This document shows, one piece after another, positions 29,031-38,182 of a DNA stretch of 41,493 nucleotides. The notes beneath the pieces were generated by a model that was not told where the DNA came from, ran no database searches, and worked only from the letters and a program-made list of their open reading frames with translations. Numbering within the stretch: position 1 is the first letter of the stretch; each line of letters opens with the position of its first letter. Source of the stretch: Chondrus crispus (lineage: Eukaryota > Rhodophyta > Florideophyceae > Gigartinales > Gigartinaceae); the NCBI RefSeq assembly GCF_000350225.1, contig NW_005179183.1:80135-121627 (forward strand), in the 5' to 3' direction. A program made the translations under genes and the position numbers.

Positions 29031-29960
29031 ATACTTAGAGATTCTGCAGATGACTCATTAGAGCCTTGAGTTTACTCGATCGATTCGACTGGAGAGCCAT
29101 GCAAAGTCTGCACCGCAGTTCTACAATTGTATTGTAATACGTAAATGATACAGTAATACCACACTGTTGACAATACAATAGACATCCGTTCTTGGCTATA
29201 TATTGCTTCTTTGTTTTGTTTTGCTATCAAAATACTTGCAGCTGCCCTTTCCATTCAACTTCATAACATTTATTTTCGTATGTTTTCTCTGCGTGTAAAT
29301 CGTTCTAGTGTCTAGCTGACTTGTAGTCTCATTTGAGGTTCCCTTCAACATATTTTCCTGGACTTCGATTTGCTCGATACTGTAAGAAGACAAAAGATAT
29401 CACCACCGAAAGGGAGTGGTGTGTTGTACCATATGTAGGAGGATAGGTAGCAGTGAGAACCGCCTGTCCTTCCCGGTCATTTCTAGGAACGCCTGGCCAA
29501 GATTCACTTTTGAGCAGCCTTAAATCCGTCTGTGCTTATACCGATCTAGGACCAAAAATTTCGTTTAGAAATCGAGCTTAAGGTTTAAACTAGAGTTTCT
29601 TCGTCTTCCAAACTTGTGTTCAATTCGCAAGGGATTCTATCGTAGGTAGCTTATGTAGCCTACAAATCAGTATAATAAAGTGAAGTCTACTGTATCCTAT
29701 ATTCTATGTAGTACTGTAGCTCTAACAGTAGAGAGGGTTGGGTGTCGCACAGCAAGGCCCAAGTGAGTAAGACCACCCTCCGCCCATGCCGTGTAGCGAG
29801 TTGTACGGAAGTTGAGCACGCACAAGCCTGGGTTGTGATGCATGAGGGTTTGATGCGATGCCGAACCTCGACCAGCACTCATTATTAGACCTCAGCGTCT
29901 GCGGTTGTACTCCGTGCAGCACTTGCGTATTTATTCTTCAGATGCACCACACTGGGCAGA

Positions 29961-29990
29961 ACAGTACCCAAGGGTACCCTTGGGTACTGT
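29961..29990. repeat. Perfect 30-bp palindrome centred on GGGTACCC
   Basis: The first half is ACAGTACCCAAGGGT and the second half is its exact reverse complement. It shares CCAAGGGTACTGTAC with the palindrome cluster at 37739-37790. Confidence 0.9.
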
Positions 29991-30189
29991 ACGCTGTACA
30001 TACTGTAGATAGATAGGCTTCACTGTATCAAAAGGTACCCTTCCCCGAAAGTATATTGTGGTAACATCTTTCATAAATTAATTTAAAAAACTACTCCCCC
30101 TGCCCCAAATGACTTCAAACTGGTGGTTATCGATGCTCTGTGTTTGCTGATCAACTGGGAGGAGATACAGAATCTCAAGCCGTACTGGG

Positions 30190-30500
30190 TCAGAGAAACC
30201 CCGAATTTCCTTTTATTGGTGCGGCAGTACACAGATTTTTAGAAAAAGGTCTATTTGGTAATTTCACTGGCACCAGAGAGACCGAGTAACGCGGACGCAG
30301 CAACGTTGATGGGGAATGGTGAGGAGTTGACGCACTTTGGGGAGGGGCCTTCGTGCGCCTTTGGAACCGCAGGTGCTGCAGCTTCGCTTGTTCCTTGTTT
30401 TCGGCTGTTCGAAACGTGATATCCCTGTTTCGGGTTCTCCAGGTACGAACAGCGTCCGGGGAGGGCATGTTGTCCTTCGTCTGAAAACCGCGTCGTCCAT
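30190..30500 (-). pseudogene. Possible CENP-B/pogo-type transposase DNA-binding remnant
   Basis: The minus-strand frame ending at 30190 reads NMPSPDAVRTWRTRNRDITF then RTAENKEQAKLQ, a pattern like the CENP-B-type helix-turn-helix (a W/F-x-x-R-x-R block before R-x-A/P-E-N-x-E). No DDE domain follows. Weak, short similarity judged by eye. Confidence 0.25.
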
Positions 30501-31035
30501 CATTGGCAATGCGAGCGGAGGTAACATTGCGGGAAACTGTAGACGGGGTGAACGCTTCAGGCCCCGGAGCGTTTCCCTGGAGTCCAGGGATGAACGACTG
30601 TACCCATTGTCCGCACTGGGAGCAACGAGAACTGAATCACCAAATTAGCCTTTTTTACCAAATAATGCTTTTAGGGAAGGGCATACAGTGAGCGTTGCAA
30701 GGCGTAAAAGCGCCAGTTTCTTCCAAATACTTTACACATGCATCAAGCCGAGAAATGGTCTGTCTGACTTCTACTGTACAACGTACCTCTCGCACATGCG
30801 ACAGCGGGGCAATCAGCTAAACAGATCAGAACCACTCCATGATACGCATGTGGCAGCAATCTTACCTTATTCTGTCGCGACAAGAAGCCTGGGCGTGTAC
30901 GAGAGACACGATTTGATGCTCCTTGTTGCCGCAATCGTGTTTTAGATAGAGCATGTGACAACAAAGAATCCACATTCAAGTACACTGTATGTGTACAGTA
31001 GCATGAGAGCGAATCGGGTGGAGCCGGCAATGCTG

Positions 31036-31043
31036 TATATAAA
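31036..31043 (+). promoter_or_regulatory. TATA box of kelch gene 2
   Basis: TATATAAA, 65 bases before the ATG at 31101. Upstream at about 30983-30998 is ACTGTATGTGTACAGT, a near-palindrome of the GTAC family. Confidence 0.65.
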
Positions 31044-31100
31044 TTCCCTGGCGTCATCGCCGACCGAGACGCGAGATTAACGACTACCCACAACTCTAAC

Positions 31101-32168
31101 ATGGCTCACTTTTCATCAACAACCGTCGTCCTCCTGCTCTGTGTTGGTGCAGCATTCGCAAACGGGACTGATTTAAGTTTGGCGTCCCAGCTTAGAGTTG
31201 AAGCAAGCTCAGGAGATGGTATCTGGCAGAACATCGATGCGAATTTGACGGGATTGCCTCAACCGCGCCATGAGGCTTGTTTTGTGATGGCGAGGGGCAA
31301 AGGATACCTGTTTGGTGGAAGAGGTTTCAGGGGGCTTGACATTTTCGATCCGGCAGCCAAGACGTGGACCAAGGGAGCCAGGCCTCCAGTCCAAATGCAT
31401 CACATGCAATGTGTTGCTTACCGTGCGAGAATCTTTGTGGTATCATCCTGGTTCGGCTCATTTCCGAATGAGGAAAATAACGATCGCATTTACATTTACA
31501 ACACCATCAAAGACATGTGGTTTTCGCGTCGAGGTCTTCCTGAGCCGCGCCTTCGTGGGGGTGCAGCGGCTGTCCTGCACGACGGTAAGATCTACGTCGT
31601 CGGTGGTAATCGCGGTGGACATGGGGAGGGGTCAGAGAGCCTTGGTTTCATGGACTACTATGATATTCGCGAGAAGAACTGGACCACCGGTCTCCCCGAC
31701 TTGCCATCGCCCCGTGATCACGTCGGCGGTGCCATTGTGAACGGAAAGCTGTGCATTGCAGGGGGGAGACTTGGCAGTGCAAGAAACTTCTTTGCTGCTG
31801 TCGTGAGAAGCACATATTGCTACAATTTCACGACGAGCACGTGGGAGAACATGAACGCCGACATTCCCGCAGGACGGGCCGGAGCAGCGACCGGGACAAC
31901 CTGTGACGGGCGGATGATGGTCGCAGGTGGCGAAGGAGAGTTCATGGCCGCTTTTGACCAGGTGGACTTTTTCAACGGGACAGGTTGGACCACGGGCGCA
32001 CCTCTTCAGCGAGCACGGCACGGGAGCGGTCTTGCAATTTCGCGGTGTAGAGCTTGTGATCGCATTTTTATCGCTTCCGGTTCCGGTGCCCGCGGTGGGC
32101 GACCTGAATTGAATAGCACGGAAGTCTTCCTTCCAACGGGGTCGTCGAAGAAGTGCGAAAGGTTTTAA
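31101..32168 (+). CDS. Secreted six-bladed kelch protein 2 (355 aa)
   Basis: The shortest and clearest member of the array. Signal peptide 1-20 (SSTTVVLLLCVGAAFA). Then almost only propeller, beginning WQNIDANLTGLPQPRHEACF. Six blades can be counted: RHEACFVM..YLFGGRG; MHHMQCVA..FVVSSWFG; RGGAAAVL..IYVVGGNRGG; DHVGGAIV..LCIAGGR; GRAGAATG..MMVAGGEGE; ARHGSGLA..FIASGSGARGG. Eight cysteines recur in copies 1 and 3 (EACF, HMQC, LCIA, YCYNF, TTCDG, RCRAC, KKCERF at the C-terminus), consistent with an oxidised extracellular fold. NFT and NGT sites allow N-glycosylation. No intron, and no extra N-terminal module. Role unknown; kelch propellers commonly bind protein or carbohydrate. Confidence 0.9.
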   Translation: MAHFSSTTVVLLLCVGAAFANGTDLSLASQLRVEASSGDGIWQNIDANLTGLPQPRHEACFVMARGKGYLFGGRGFRGLDIFDPAAKTWTKGARPPVQMHHMQCVAYRARIFVVSSWFGSFPNEENNDRIYIYNTIKDMWFSRRGLPEPRLRGGAAAVLHDGKIYVVGGNRGGHGEGSESLGFMDYYDIREKNWTTGLPDLPSPRDHVGGAIVNGKLCIAGGRLGSARNFFAAVVRSTYCYNFTTSTWENMNADIPAGRAGAATGTTCDGRMMVAGGEGEFMAAFDQVDFFNGTGWTTGAPLQRARHGSGLAISRCRACDRIFIASGSGARGGRPELNSTEVFLPTGSSKKCERF

Positions 32169-32419
32169 GACATTAATATATTATTTTCAGTAGTCAAAAG
32201 CCATACAAGTGCACGACGAAGTTTGCAGTCATGTTAACGGTGGTGAACGGAATGGGAGAGCGAAGCTGGCATGCCGTAATACGTGTTCTAGTCTACTAAA
32301 CCACGGCGCGTATCATCAAGTCCCAAACGGCGAAGTGGTAATAAACCAACAGTTTGCGCAAGAATTTTAAAGAAAAAGCAGCTTTTCACAGATGATTTCC
32401 TCGCAAGCCAGGCCAGTCG

Positions 32420-32479
32420 ACCGAACATGATGGTGTGATGCGTGCAGACTGCACACATCGCACCACCATTATGTTCGGT
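32420..32479. repeat. Hairpin 1, arms of about 28-31 bases
   Basis: The arm 32420-32447 (starts ACCGAACATGATGG) pairs with 32449-32479 (ends TTATGTTCGGT) with few mismatches and a minimal loop. It abuts hairpin 2. Confidence 0.85.
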
Positions 32480-32527
32480 TTTCTGGGCAGGGGTCCTCGG
32501 CACTGCAGAGGACCCCTGCCCAGAAAA
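32479..32527. repeat. Hairpin 2, 20-bp perfect arms, 9-base loop
   Basis: TTTTCTGGGCAGGGGTCCTC (32479-32498) pairs exactly with 32508-32527; loop GGCACTGCA. Confidence 0.95.
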
Positions 32528-32991
32528 GCACGCTCTCTATGACTATTCCCGATTTCGCAATGACATGATTTCTTTTCCTGGGACGAGAGAAGCAGCTGCG
32601 CTGCCGGGCTAGTCGGTCGCCACCTCTAAGAGCAAGTCTAGCAGTGGTGTAAATTCCAATATTTGGCTATTTTAGCCATGGCGCAAGTCTAGCTACAGTA
32701 GCAGTGCAGTATGTCTAAACTTTAGACAAATAAAGTACTACTTTAGACTCTAAAGTATTTGGTGTATACCACACGTTTTGGTGTACTGTAGTGGTCCTGC
32801 CCGGAATCTCCCCACGCCTCCGCTCATTTGTTGATTACGTGATGGTGACAAACGAAAATGATACACGATACCAGCAAGGGCCAGCTCCTGTGCAGCCCTC
32901 ACGTCCAGATATACGCACAAGACTCTTGCGTGCACTTCAAGTCCGGCATCGCCATCCACTACGGGTGCATTCTCAAGTCGCTACCTCTTCC

Positions 32992-33666
32992 ATGAACATT
33001 GGCCCTTTCCAAGGCAGAGCAGCGTTTGTATCAAGCGCCGGAATCGGGTCGTCTGCAATATTCCCTCAAGCCGTTTTCTCAAACCCTCGCTTTGCGTCCG
33101 ACAGCGTCTGTAGAAAGCATCTGTCAGTGACGTGCCGCAGGAGCGTCTTTCAGGCTGCTGGGCTTAGGGGTGTTTGTATGGCATCTGCAGGATCTACAAA
33201 TAAAGTGCACCAATGGCCAGAAGCCATCTTGAAGCATCTAGGGATTTGGGAGGGCACATACCACAAAATTGATGCCAAAACGTTGACAACGACCGATACT
33301 CATCGTAGCCGAGTTGAAGTAGGGGTTCACGGGGACAAGTATGCACAAAGAAACGTGTACAATTGGGACGATGGACGCGTCGTTGAGTACGTGTTTTCGG
33401 GGTGCCTTGAAAATGGTCAGCTGAAAATCAGCGGTGAGAGATTGACTGGGACAGCCTTTGTGGTTGAGCATGACATCCTTGTGTTCTATGCGAAGCTACG
33501 AAATAGTCCCGGAGATGTGGTCGACACAATCAGACTCTTAACACCTACAACACGCGCAAGGACGTGGCAGGTGAGAAATAATGATGAGGTTGTGGAGCTG
33601 GTCCATGTGGAAGAAGAGAAGCGATCCTCGGAAGATGTCTACTTCGACATAGTCGGCACTTCATGA
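32992..33666 (+). CDS. DUF3598-like (lipocalin-type) protein, probably plastid-targeted (224 aa)
   Basis: The C-terminal ~150 residues resemble the DUF3598 family of cyanobacteria and plastid organisms, predicted calycin-like barrels of unknown function: LGIWEGTYHKID, then QRNVYNWDDGRVVEYVFSG, SGERLTGTAF and TRARTWQV. The start is uncertain. The frame opens at GTG 32791 with ATGs at 32842 and 32992. I choose 32992 because MNIGPFQGRAAFVSSAG begins a Phe-, Ser- and Arg-containing leader like a red-algal plastid transit peptide; from 32842 the protein would have 50 more residues. It is unrelated to the kelch genes around it and probably an older resident split from its neighbours by the array's expansion. 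Confidence 0.6.
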   Translation: MNIGPFQGRAAFVSSAGIGSSAIFPQAVFSNPRFASDSVCRKHLSVTCRRSVFQAAGLRGVCMASAGSTNKVHQWPEAILKHLGIWEGTYHKIDAKTLTTTDTHRSRVEVGVHGDKYAQRNVYNWDDGRVVEYVFSGCLENGQLKISGERLTGTAFVVEHDILVFYAKLRNSPGDVVDTIRLLTPTTRARTWQVRNNDEVVELVHVEEEKRSSEDVYFDIVGTS

Positions 33667-35692
33667 GAGCAACTAAGAGGAGAATGCGCGGCGTATGCTT
33701 TCCGTGCTTAAGGAATCGAACAGAAAGAGGATTCCTTGGGCCCCTTGCATTTGATTCAGTTGAGCGTGCTGAGTGCACACCTACCCTTGTGTTTACATAC
33801 GGCCCACTTTCGCTCCAAAGCACAGCGTGCGGTAGGAGAATGCGGGCTTCGTCCAGTTCAGTGTCAAAAAACTCCGATTTGTAATAACGAATTACACCAA
33901 GAAAAAAAGGGGACGTGGGAAGAAGCTTGGTACGCGATGCGCACCACAGTTTCTTCGCAGCTGAGTGGTACAGCATTTACGAGGAAGACATGCCAAAGCG
34001 ACTTTACAAGATTCTCCGAGATGTTTTTCTCTCCAATAATGAGATGACAGATTTGGAATAGCGCCCATATGCAGTGGATTTGGTTAAAAAACCTCAACGG
34101 AAATAAATATGTTTGTTTGTTGAGGCCCTATGCCGAAGTACAAAACGATTTTTTTCTTTCGCCATCATGAATGTTTATTAGGCCGAATTGGTAGAGAATT
34201 GTGACGTGCGCTCTCACGAGAAAGTTGATGAATGGGCAGAGAGTGTGAAGACCATTGGAGCCTTATACTCTTTTCGTCTTCTTGACGCTGGCTTCATTGC
34301 AAGTTTTGTCCAATTTTAATAGGGCACTCAGAAATGTCTTATTGCATGTGTTAAACGCAGAGTGTAACCTTTAGAAGGCTTTAACGTCCATTCAACAGAA
34401 AACTGAATGCCTAAGAAGCATAACTGAAGTACCCTGTTTAGTTTTGTGGCCTCTCTCTAAACCCCAGAGGCCCTTTTCAAGTGTCTTTCGAAATCGGATA
34501 TCATCTGGAGACGAAGGAAAACAATATGAGTTTTCAAGTAACTTACACATGAAGCTAAGAGATTGTAAGCTACGTTCGCAGCTACTAATATAGAATGTTT
34601 ATCTCAAGTACATAGGACAGCAGCACTATCCCGCACCGTCATAGTGCGGCGAACACGATATCAGAAAAGGTCTCGAATACCGACTGTCGCTAGCTCTGTT
34701 TTTGAAGGCTCATGCATGATTGACAAAGTTCACTGCATAAAATGTCCAGATCTTCAGTATTCTTCATGTAAGAAAATATTCCGGATAGCAGTGTATCAGC
34801 CAAAAGCAGTAGTCTATTTCCGCCGGCAAATGATCCTGAGAACTAAACCGGATTAGTGAATTCACCACCTCGCATTCCATTGCACCTTCTTTGCGCCTCC
34901 TTGTACATAGCTTGTCACAGTCCGGGGCTTAAACGTTTCAATTGAGCCACAATTTCGAACACCATAGCAAACCAGCGTACAATAAACTCGGTGTATCACG
35001 AAATTTGCGACCTCGTTCCTGACCTATTTAGAACTCATAATTAAACGTTTTCATATTCCTTTAACCGATTACATGGCATCGCCTGCAGATATAGATCTTG
35101 TCGAAGTTTCAGACATAAACAAAAATATCGATTCTAATAATCCCATCCATGCAATGGAAAGAATGTTCGTTCACATATGCACGCGCACTTCCTTATAAGG
35201 TACTTTGCCGGCTTATAGCCTGCACTTTATCGCATGCCAAGTTTTTAACCTTGCTAACAGGCCGTAGCCAAATACAGATGTTTGGACTCTAAGCTTGAAG
35301 TTAGTTCTGTTTGGAATTTAGCCAGATGGCTCATTTTATTGCTCTTTTTTGATGGGAAAAACTCAGACGCTGTGTTGCATGATATGTACAGCAATAGATT
35401 CTCTTAACACCAACTATTTTCCTTCAATCTGCGTCAAGGTGCCTACACATGTACTGCATCCATTCTAGGTTCCATGCTCTTTTATGGTATTCTAAAAGGC
35501 GACTTTGCCTTCCTTCAGCGCAGCTCTGAATATGTTGTTAGATCATAGTCCATCTTTTCCCAGGAAAGGAACTTGTTTTCGCAGTCTGACACAAGCGCGA
35601 AAAACACCCACATCTATCGATATGCTCTCGTTGCTTTAAACAGAGCCCATTCCTTCGACATTGCACTCCCCCATGCGTTCTTAAAAACTCTC
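33667..35692. other. Spacer before kelch gene 3
   Basis: About 2 kb, AT-rich. The first part (33888-34055) has a plus-strand frame without ATG, listed separately. From 34060 to 35690 I see nothing coding: frames are short and no clear repeat or RNA gene stands out. Confidence 0.5.
33888..34055 (+). pseudogene. Short coding-like remnant, unknown family
   Basis: Between a stop at 33885 and TAG at about 34057 a plus frame reads RSLVRDAHHSFFAAEWYSIY then EEDMPKRLYKILRDVFLSNN. The composition is protein-like, not low complexity, but there is no ATG, so this may be a last exon or a gene fragment. I do not recognise it. Confidence 0.25.
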
Positions 35693-35704
35693 TATATATA
35701 ATTA
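35693..35704 (+). promoter_or_regulatory. TATA box of kelch gene 3
   Basis: TATATATAATTA, 98 bases before the ATG at 35791. Confidence 0.6.
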
Positions 35705-35790
35705 ACGACTCGCTGATATCTCCGGGCTAATCTAAGCAACTCGTCCGAAGAAATATCAGACCCGTCGTACCCAACCGAGCTTCAGGCACA

Positions 35791-37134
35791 ATGGGCACTT
35801 TCAGGTATTTCTTGGCATCCGCTATGCTCTTCGTTGTAGCAATGTCTTCTGAGACAAGTATTAATCCGGACATCTTTGATCCCGTCGCTGACCCGACATG
35901 CTCACGTGGAGTCCAAAACGGAGACGCTTGTTGCCCAGAAACATGTGAAGAGTGTGGTGGCCGCGGTTGTAGCGACCGCCAAGGTGGAGCAGCTTGCTGC
36001 AAAAACGCTGTCATTGCGCTTGAGCGTTCTTGTGCGGGCGTTGGTGCTCCTTGTGATGTATCTCTGCCTACATCGGCCCCAACAACTACTTCAACGGCGA
36101 TGGACTCGAAAACAACCGCAGTTGTGCCGACCGGGATGACCACTACCGGTGCTACCTCTGCCCCGACAACAAGGCCAGTCATTAATATCTGGAAGAATAT
36201 TAGTTCTAAGATCAAGGGAACTATGTCTCCTCGGCATGACGCTTGTTTCGTCATGCTGCGCGGGAAAGGTTATCTTCTCGGTGGCCGAGGGCTTCCTGTA
36301 ACAAACATTTTCAACCCCAAGACGCGCACGTGGACTGCGGGTGCTGCGCCGCCGTTTGAGTTCCACCACGCACAATGTGTAGTCTTCAAAAACAAGGTGT
36401 TCGTTCCAGCTTCGTATTCAGGTGACTTCCCGATGGAAGAGGCCAACGCCAAAATGCTTGTCTATGATGCTAGGAATGACCGCTGGACGACACGCCCAGG
36501 ACTGCCTGTTGAACGTCGCCGAGGTTCTGCTGCCTCCGTATTGTACGATTCGAAGCTCTGGGTTATCGGTGGTTCGCAGTCTGGTCACGGAGGTAAATCA
36601 AAGACAGTCGGATTTATGGATTTCTACGATCTCGTCACGAAGAAGTGGGTGACTGAGCTTCCGAACCTTCCAATTAAGAGGGATCACTTTGGTGGAGCTA
36701 TCGTTAAAGGATTGCTTTGCGTGGCAGGAGGACGGGATAGCAGCAAGGAAGACTTCTTTAGCGCTGTGGTACGCAGTACCTGGTGCTACAATTTCTCAAA
36801 GATGGAATGGAAGAACGTACGAGCCCCTCTTCCGGGGGCTCGTGCCGGAGCTGCCTACGGAAAGACTTGTGACGGGAAGCTGATCGTGGCCGGTGGGGAA
36901 GGGAAGAGGATGCGCCCCTTCATCCGTGTTGATCTCTTTGATGGGGAGAAATGGACTCGCGGTCCATCCCTGCAAAGGGGACGGCACTCTACCGGGTTAG
37001 CTGTCGCAGGGTGCAAGAAGTGCTCTCAAATATTCATTACAGCTGGAAATGGAAAGCAAGGAGATGTAGACCGTCTGATGTCGACTGAAGTGTTCCTTCC
37101 TGGAGCAATAGATGAAATTTGTGAGAAGTACTAA
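35791..37134 (+). CDS. Secreted kelch protein 3 with N-terminal Cys-rich module (447 aa)
   Basis: Signal peptide 1-20 (FRYFLASAMLFVVAMS). Residues about 37-90 form a ten-cysteine module, TCSRGVQNGDACC ... CEECGGRGC ... ACC, with spacing C-x9-CC-x3-C-x2-C-x4-C-x8-CC-x10-C-x6-C, identical in kelch 4. A Thr/Ser-rich linker (about 91-135, TSAPTTTSTAMDS), probably O-glycosylated, leads to the six-bladed propeller beginning IWKNISSKIKG. Blades resemble copy 2 (RHDACFVM..YLLGGRG; FHHAQCVV; RGSAASVL..WVIGGSQSGHGG; LCVAGGR; LIVAGGEGK; FITAGNGKQG), with the same conserved cysteines and final EICEKY. No intron. Likely an extracellular or cell-wall protein whose Cys-rich module adds a binding function. 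Ligand unknown. Confidence 0.9.
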   Translation: MGTFRYFLASAMLFVVAMSSETSINPDIFDPVADPTCSRGVQNGDACCPETCEECGGRGCSDRQGGAACCKNAVIALERSCAGVGAPCDVSLPTSAPTTTSTAMDSKTTAVVPTGMTTTGATSAPTTRPVINIWKNISSKIKGTMSPRHDACFVMLRGKGYLLGGRGLPVTNIFNPKTRTWTAGAAPPFEFHHAQCVVFKNKVFVPASYSGDFPMEEANAKMLVYDARNDRWTTRPGLPVERRRGSAASVLYDSKLWVIGGSQSGHGGKSKTVGFMDFYDLVTKKWVTELPNLPIKRDHFGGAIVKGLLCVAGGRDSSKEDFFSAVVRSTWCYNFSKMEWKNVRAPLPGARAGAAYGKTCDGKLIVAGGEGKRMRPFIRVDLFDGEKWTRGPSLQRGRHSTGLAVAGCKKCSQIFITAGNGKQGDVDRLMSTEVFLPGAIDEICEKY

Positions 37135-37849
37135 GATGCTTTTGTCATGTTAGTGTGCCACTCATTTTTGAAAACCGAATAAGAACTCGCGAAACTGTAC
37201 TTGTTTCCTAGCTAGAGTGAATGTTGTGGTTCTTCAGCCCTTTTTTATCTGTAGTAAATTCTAATCCATTGTCTGCAAGAGTCGAGTTTGAAGGGAACGC
37301 CCGTGGTTGACTTGTGCAGAAAGTTGTCTATTCGTCCAAGCGTCATCCATGCACTCGAGGCATGATGGTTTGTTTGTTTTCATACTGTACATGAATTGTC
37401 AGAATTGCTATTCATTGTCTGGTGTTGTTGTTCCTCAGCGAGAGCACTTTGAGAGACGACATCCGTCGAGAAGATGTGCTGTGAGAGATTGGTATGTCGA
37501 ACGTTGAGAGCAATTCAATACTGTAACTGGCACACCACGGCACTATAGACCGGTGCAACGGAAGATTGCGCTTATCCCAGAAAACATACAGGTCGGCGAA
37601 GAAAGAACCCGACTGGCCTTCTTCAAGCGCGGTGCAAACATCACGCCTCGTAGTCGAACACACTCTATTGAGTTCTAGCTAGAGATACAATGCCACGCTT
37701 GGAGTGCTCTTCTCCCTCCGGATTTATTCGAGTGTTCTGCTGTACAGTACTGCATCCAAGGGTACTGTACACGATACATACCGTATGACACGATATGACC
37801 TCAACGCAAATGGACTGTCCCCCCGCGCAGAGGGGGAGAGGTGCCCTAG

Positions 37850-38112
37850 CTAGTGTCTATTGGACAATGCGCCTCATTTGAGGATTTCGCCTCATACTGT
37901 ACAGTATGAGGCTTTTTTGCCGCGCCGTTTCTGGCGCAAAGAGGGAGAACTGAAAGCCATAGTTACCGCGAAACAGTAACAGTAAGAGTAAAAAACAATG
38001 TCCAAGGCCCTTGAAGGCACCTAGAATGCACGGTATTTAGGACGGTCTTTCTAATGCTCTGACAGACAGGAAAAATCCTCATGATCAAAAACGTCCGTCC
38101 AATAGACACTAG
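37850..38112. mobile_element. MITE-like element with 16-bp terminal inverted repeats
   Basis: CTAGTGTCTATTGGAC (37850-37865) is exactly inverted at 38097-38112, enclosing a 263-base unit. If CTAG is read as the duplicated target, the element has TGTCTATTGGAC ... GTCCAATAGACA ends. It contains a 24-bp perfect palindrome followed by a T run, and no open frame of its own. The first in-frame ATG of the Maf reading frame (38081) lies inside it. Confidence 0.6.
37889..37918. repeat. 24-bp perfect palindrome followed by TTTTTT
   Basis: The half GCCTCATACTGT (37889-37900) is followed by its exact reverse complement, then six T (37913-37918). The core is TACTGTACAGTA. It looks like a terminator hairpin, but in a nuclear genome that reading is not supported, except possibly for RNA polymerase III. 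Confidence 0.85.
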
Positions 38113-38182
38113 AGGCCTGGGCTCTTGCAGAACCCGATCAAACACGTTGGTTCTCCCCACGCGACTCTTTCTCCGCCCACCC

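Larger units (their letters stand above)
29040..31035. other. Spacer between kelch genes 1 and 2
   Basis: About 2 kb, AT-rich, without a complete gene. It contains a 30-bp perfect palindrome (29961-29990) and a possible CENP-B/pogo-like fragment (30190-30500, minus). Three overlapping minus-strand frames at 29687-29922 show no family. Confidence 0.45.
32169..32991. other. Spacer between kelch gene 2 and the DUF3598-like gene
   Basis: Contains two back-to-back hairpins (32420-32527) and, at 32708-32758, short inverted repeats of CTAAA/TTTAG type. Possible N-terminal extensions of the next gene (GTG 32791, ATG 32842) lie at its end. Confidence 0.5.
37135..38182. other. Spacer between kelch gene 3 and Maf gene, with MITE-like element
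   Basis: No gene supported. It has a GTAC-type palindrome cluster at 37739-37790 (CTGTACAGTAC and CCAAGGGTACTGTAC) and a MITE-like unit at 37850-38112. Confidence 0.5.

Noticed and set aside
29687..29922. Three overlapping minus-strand frames, possible RNA gene
   Set aside because: I compared the region with 5S rRNA and tRNA patterns from memory and saw no match; the frames have no domain.
37889..37918. Bacterial rho-independent terminator
   Set aside because: Stem plus T run has the right shape, but the surrounding genes are eukaryotic and the same palindrome core recurs without T runs elsewhere.
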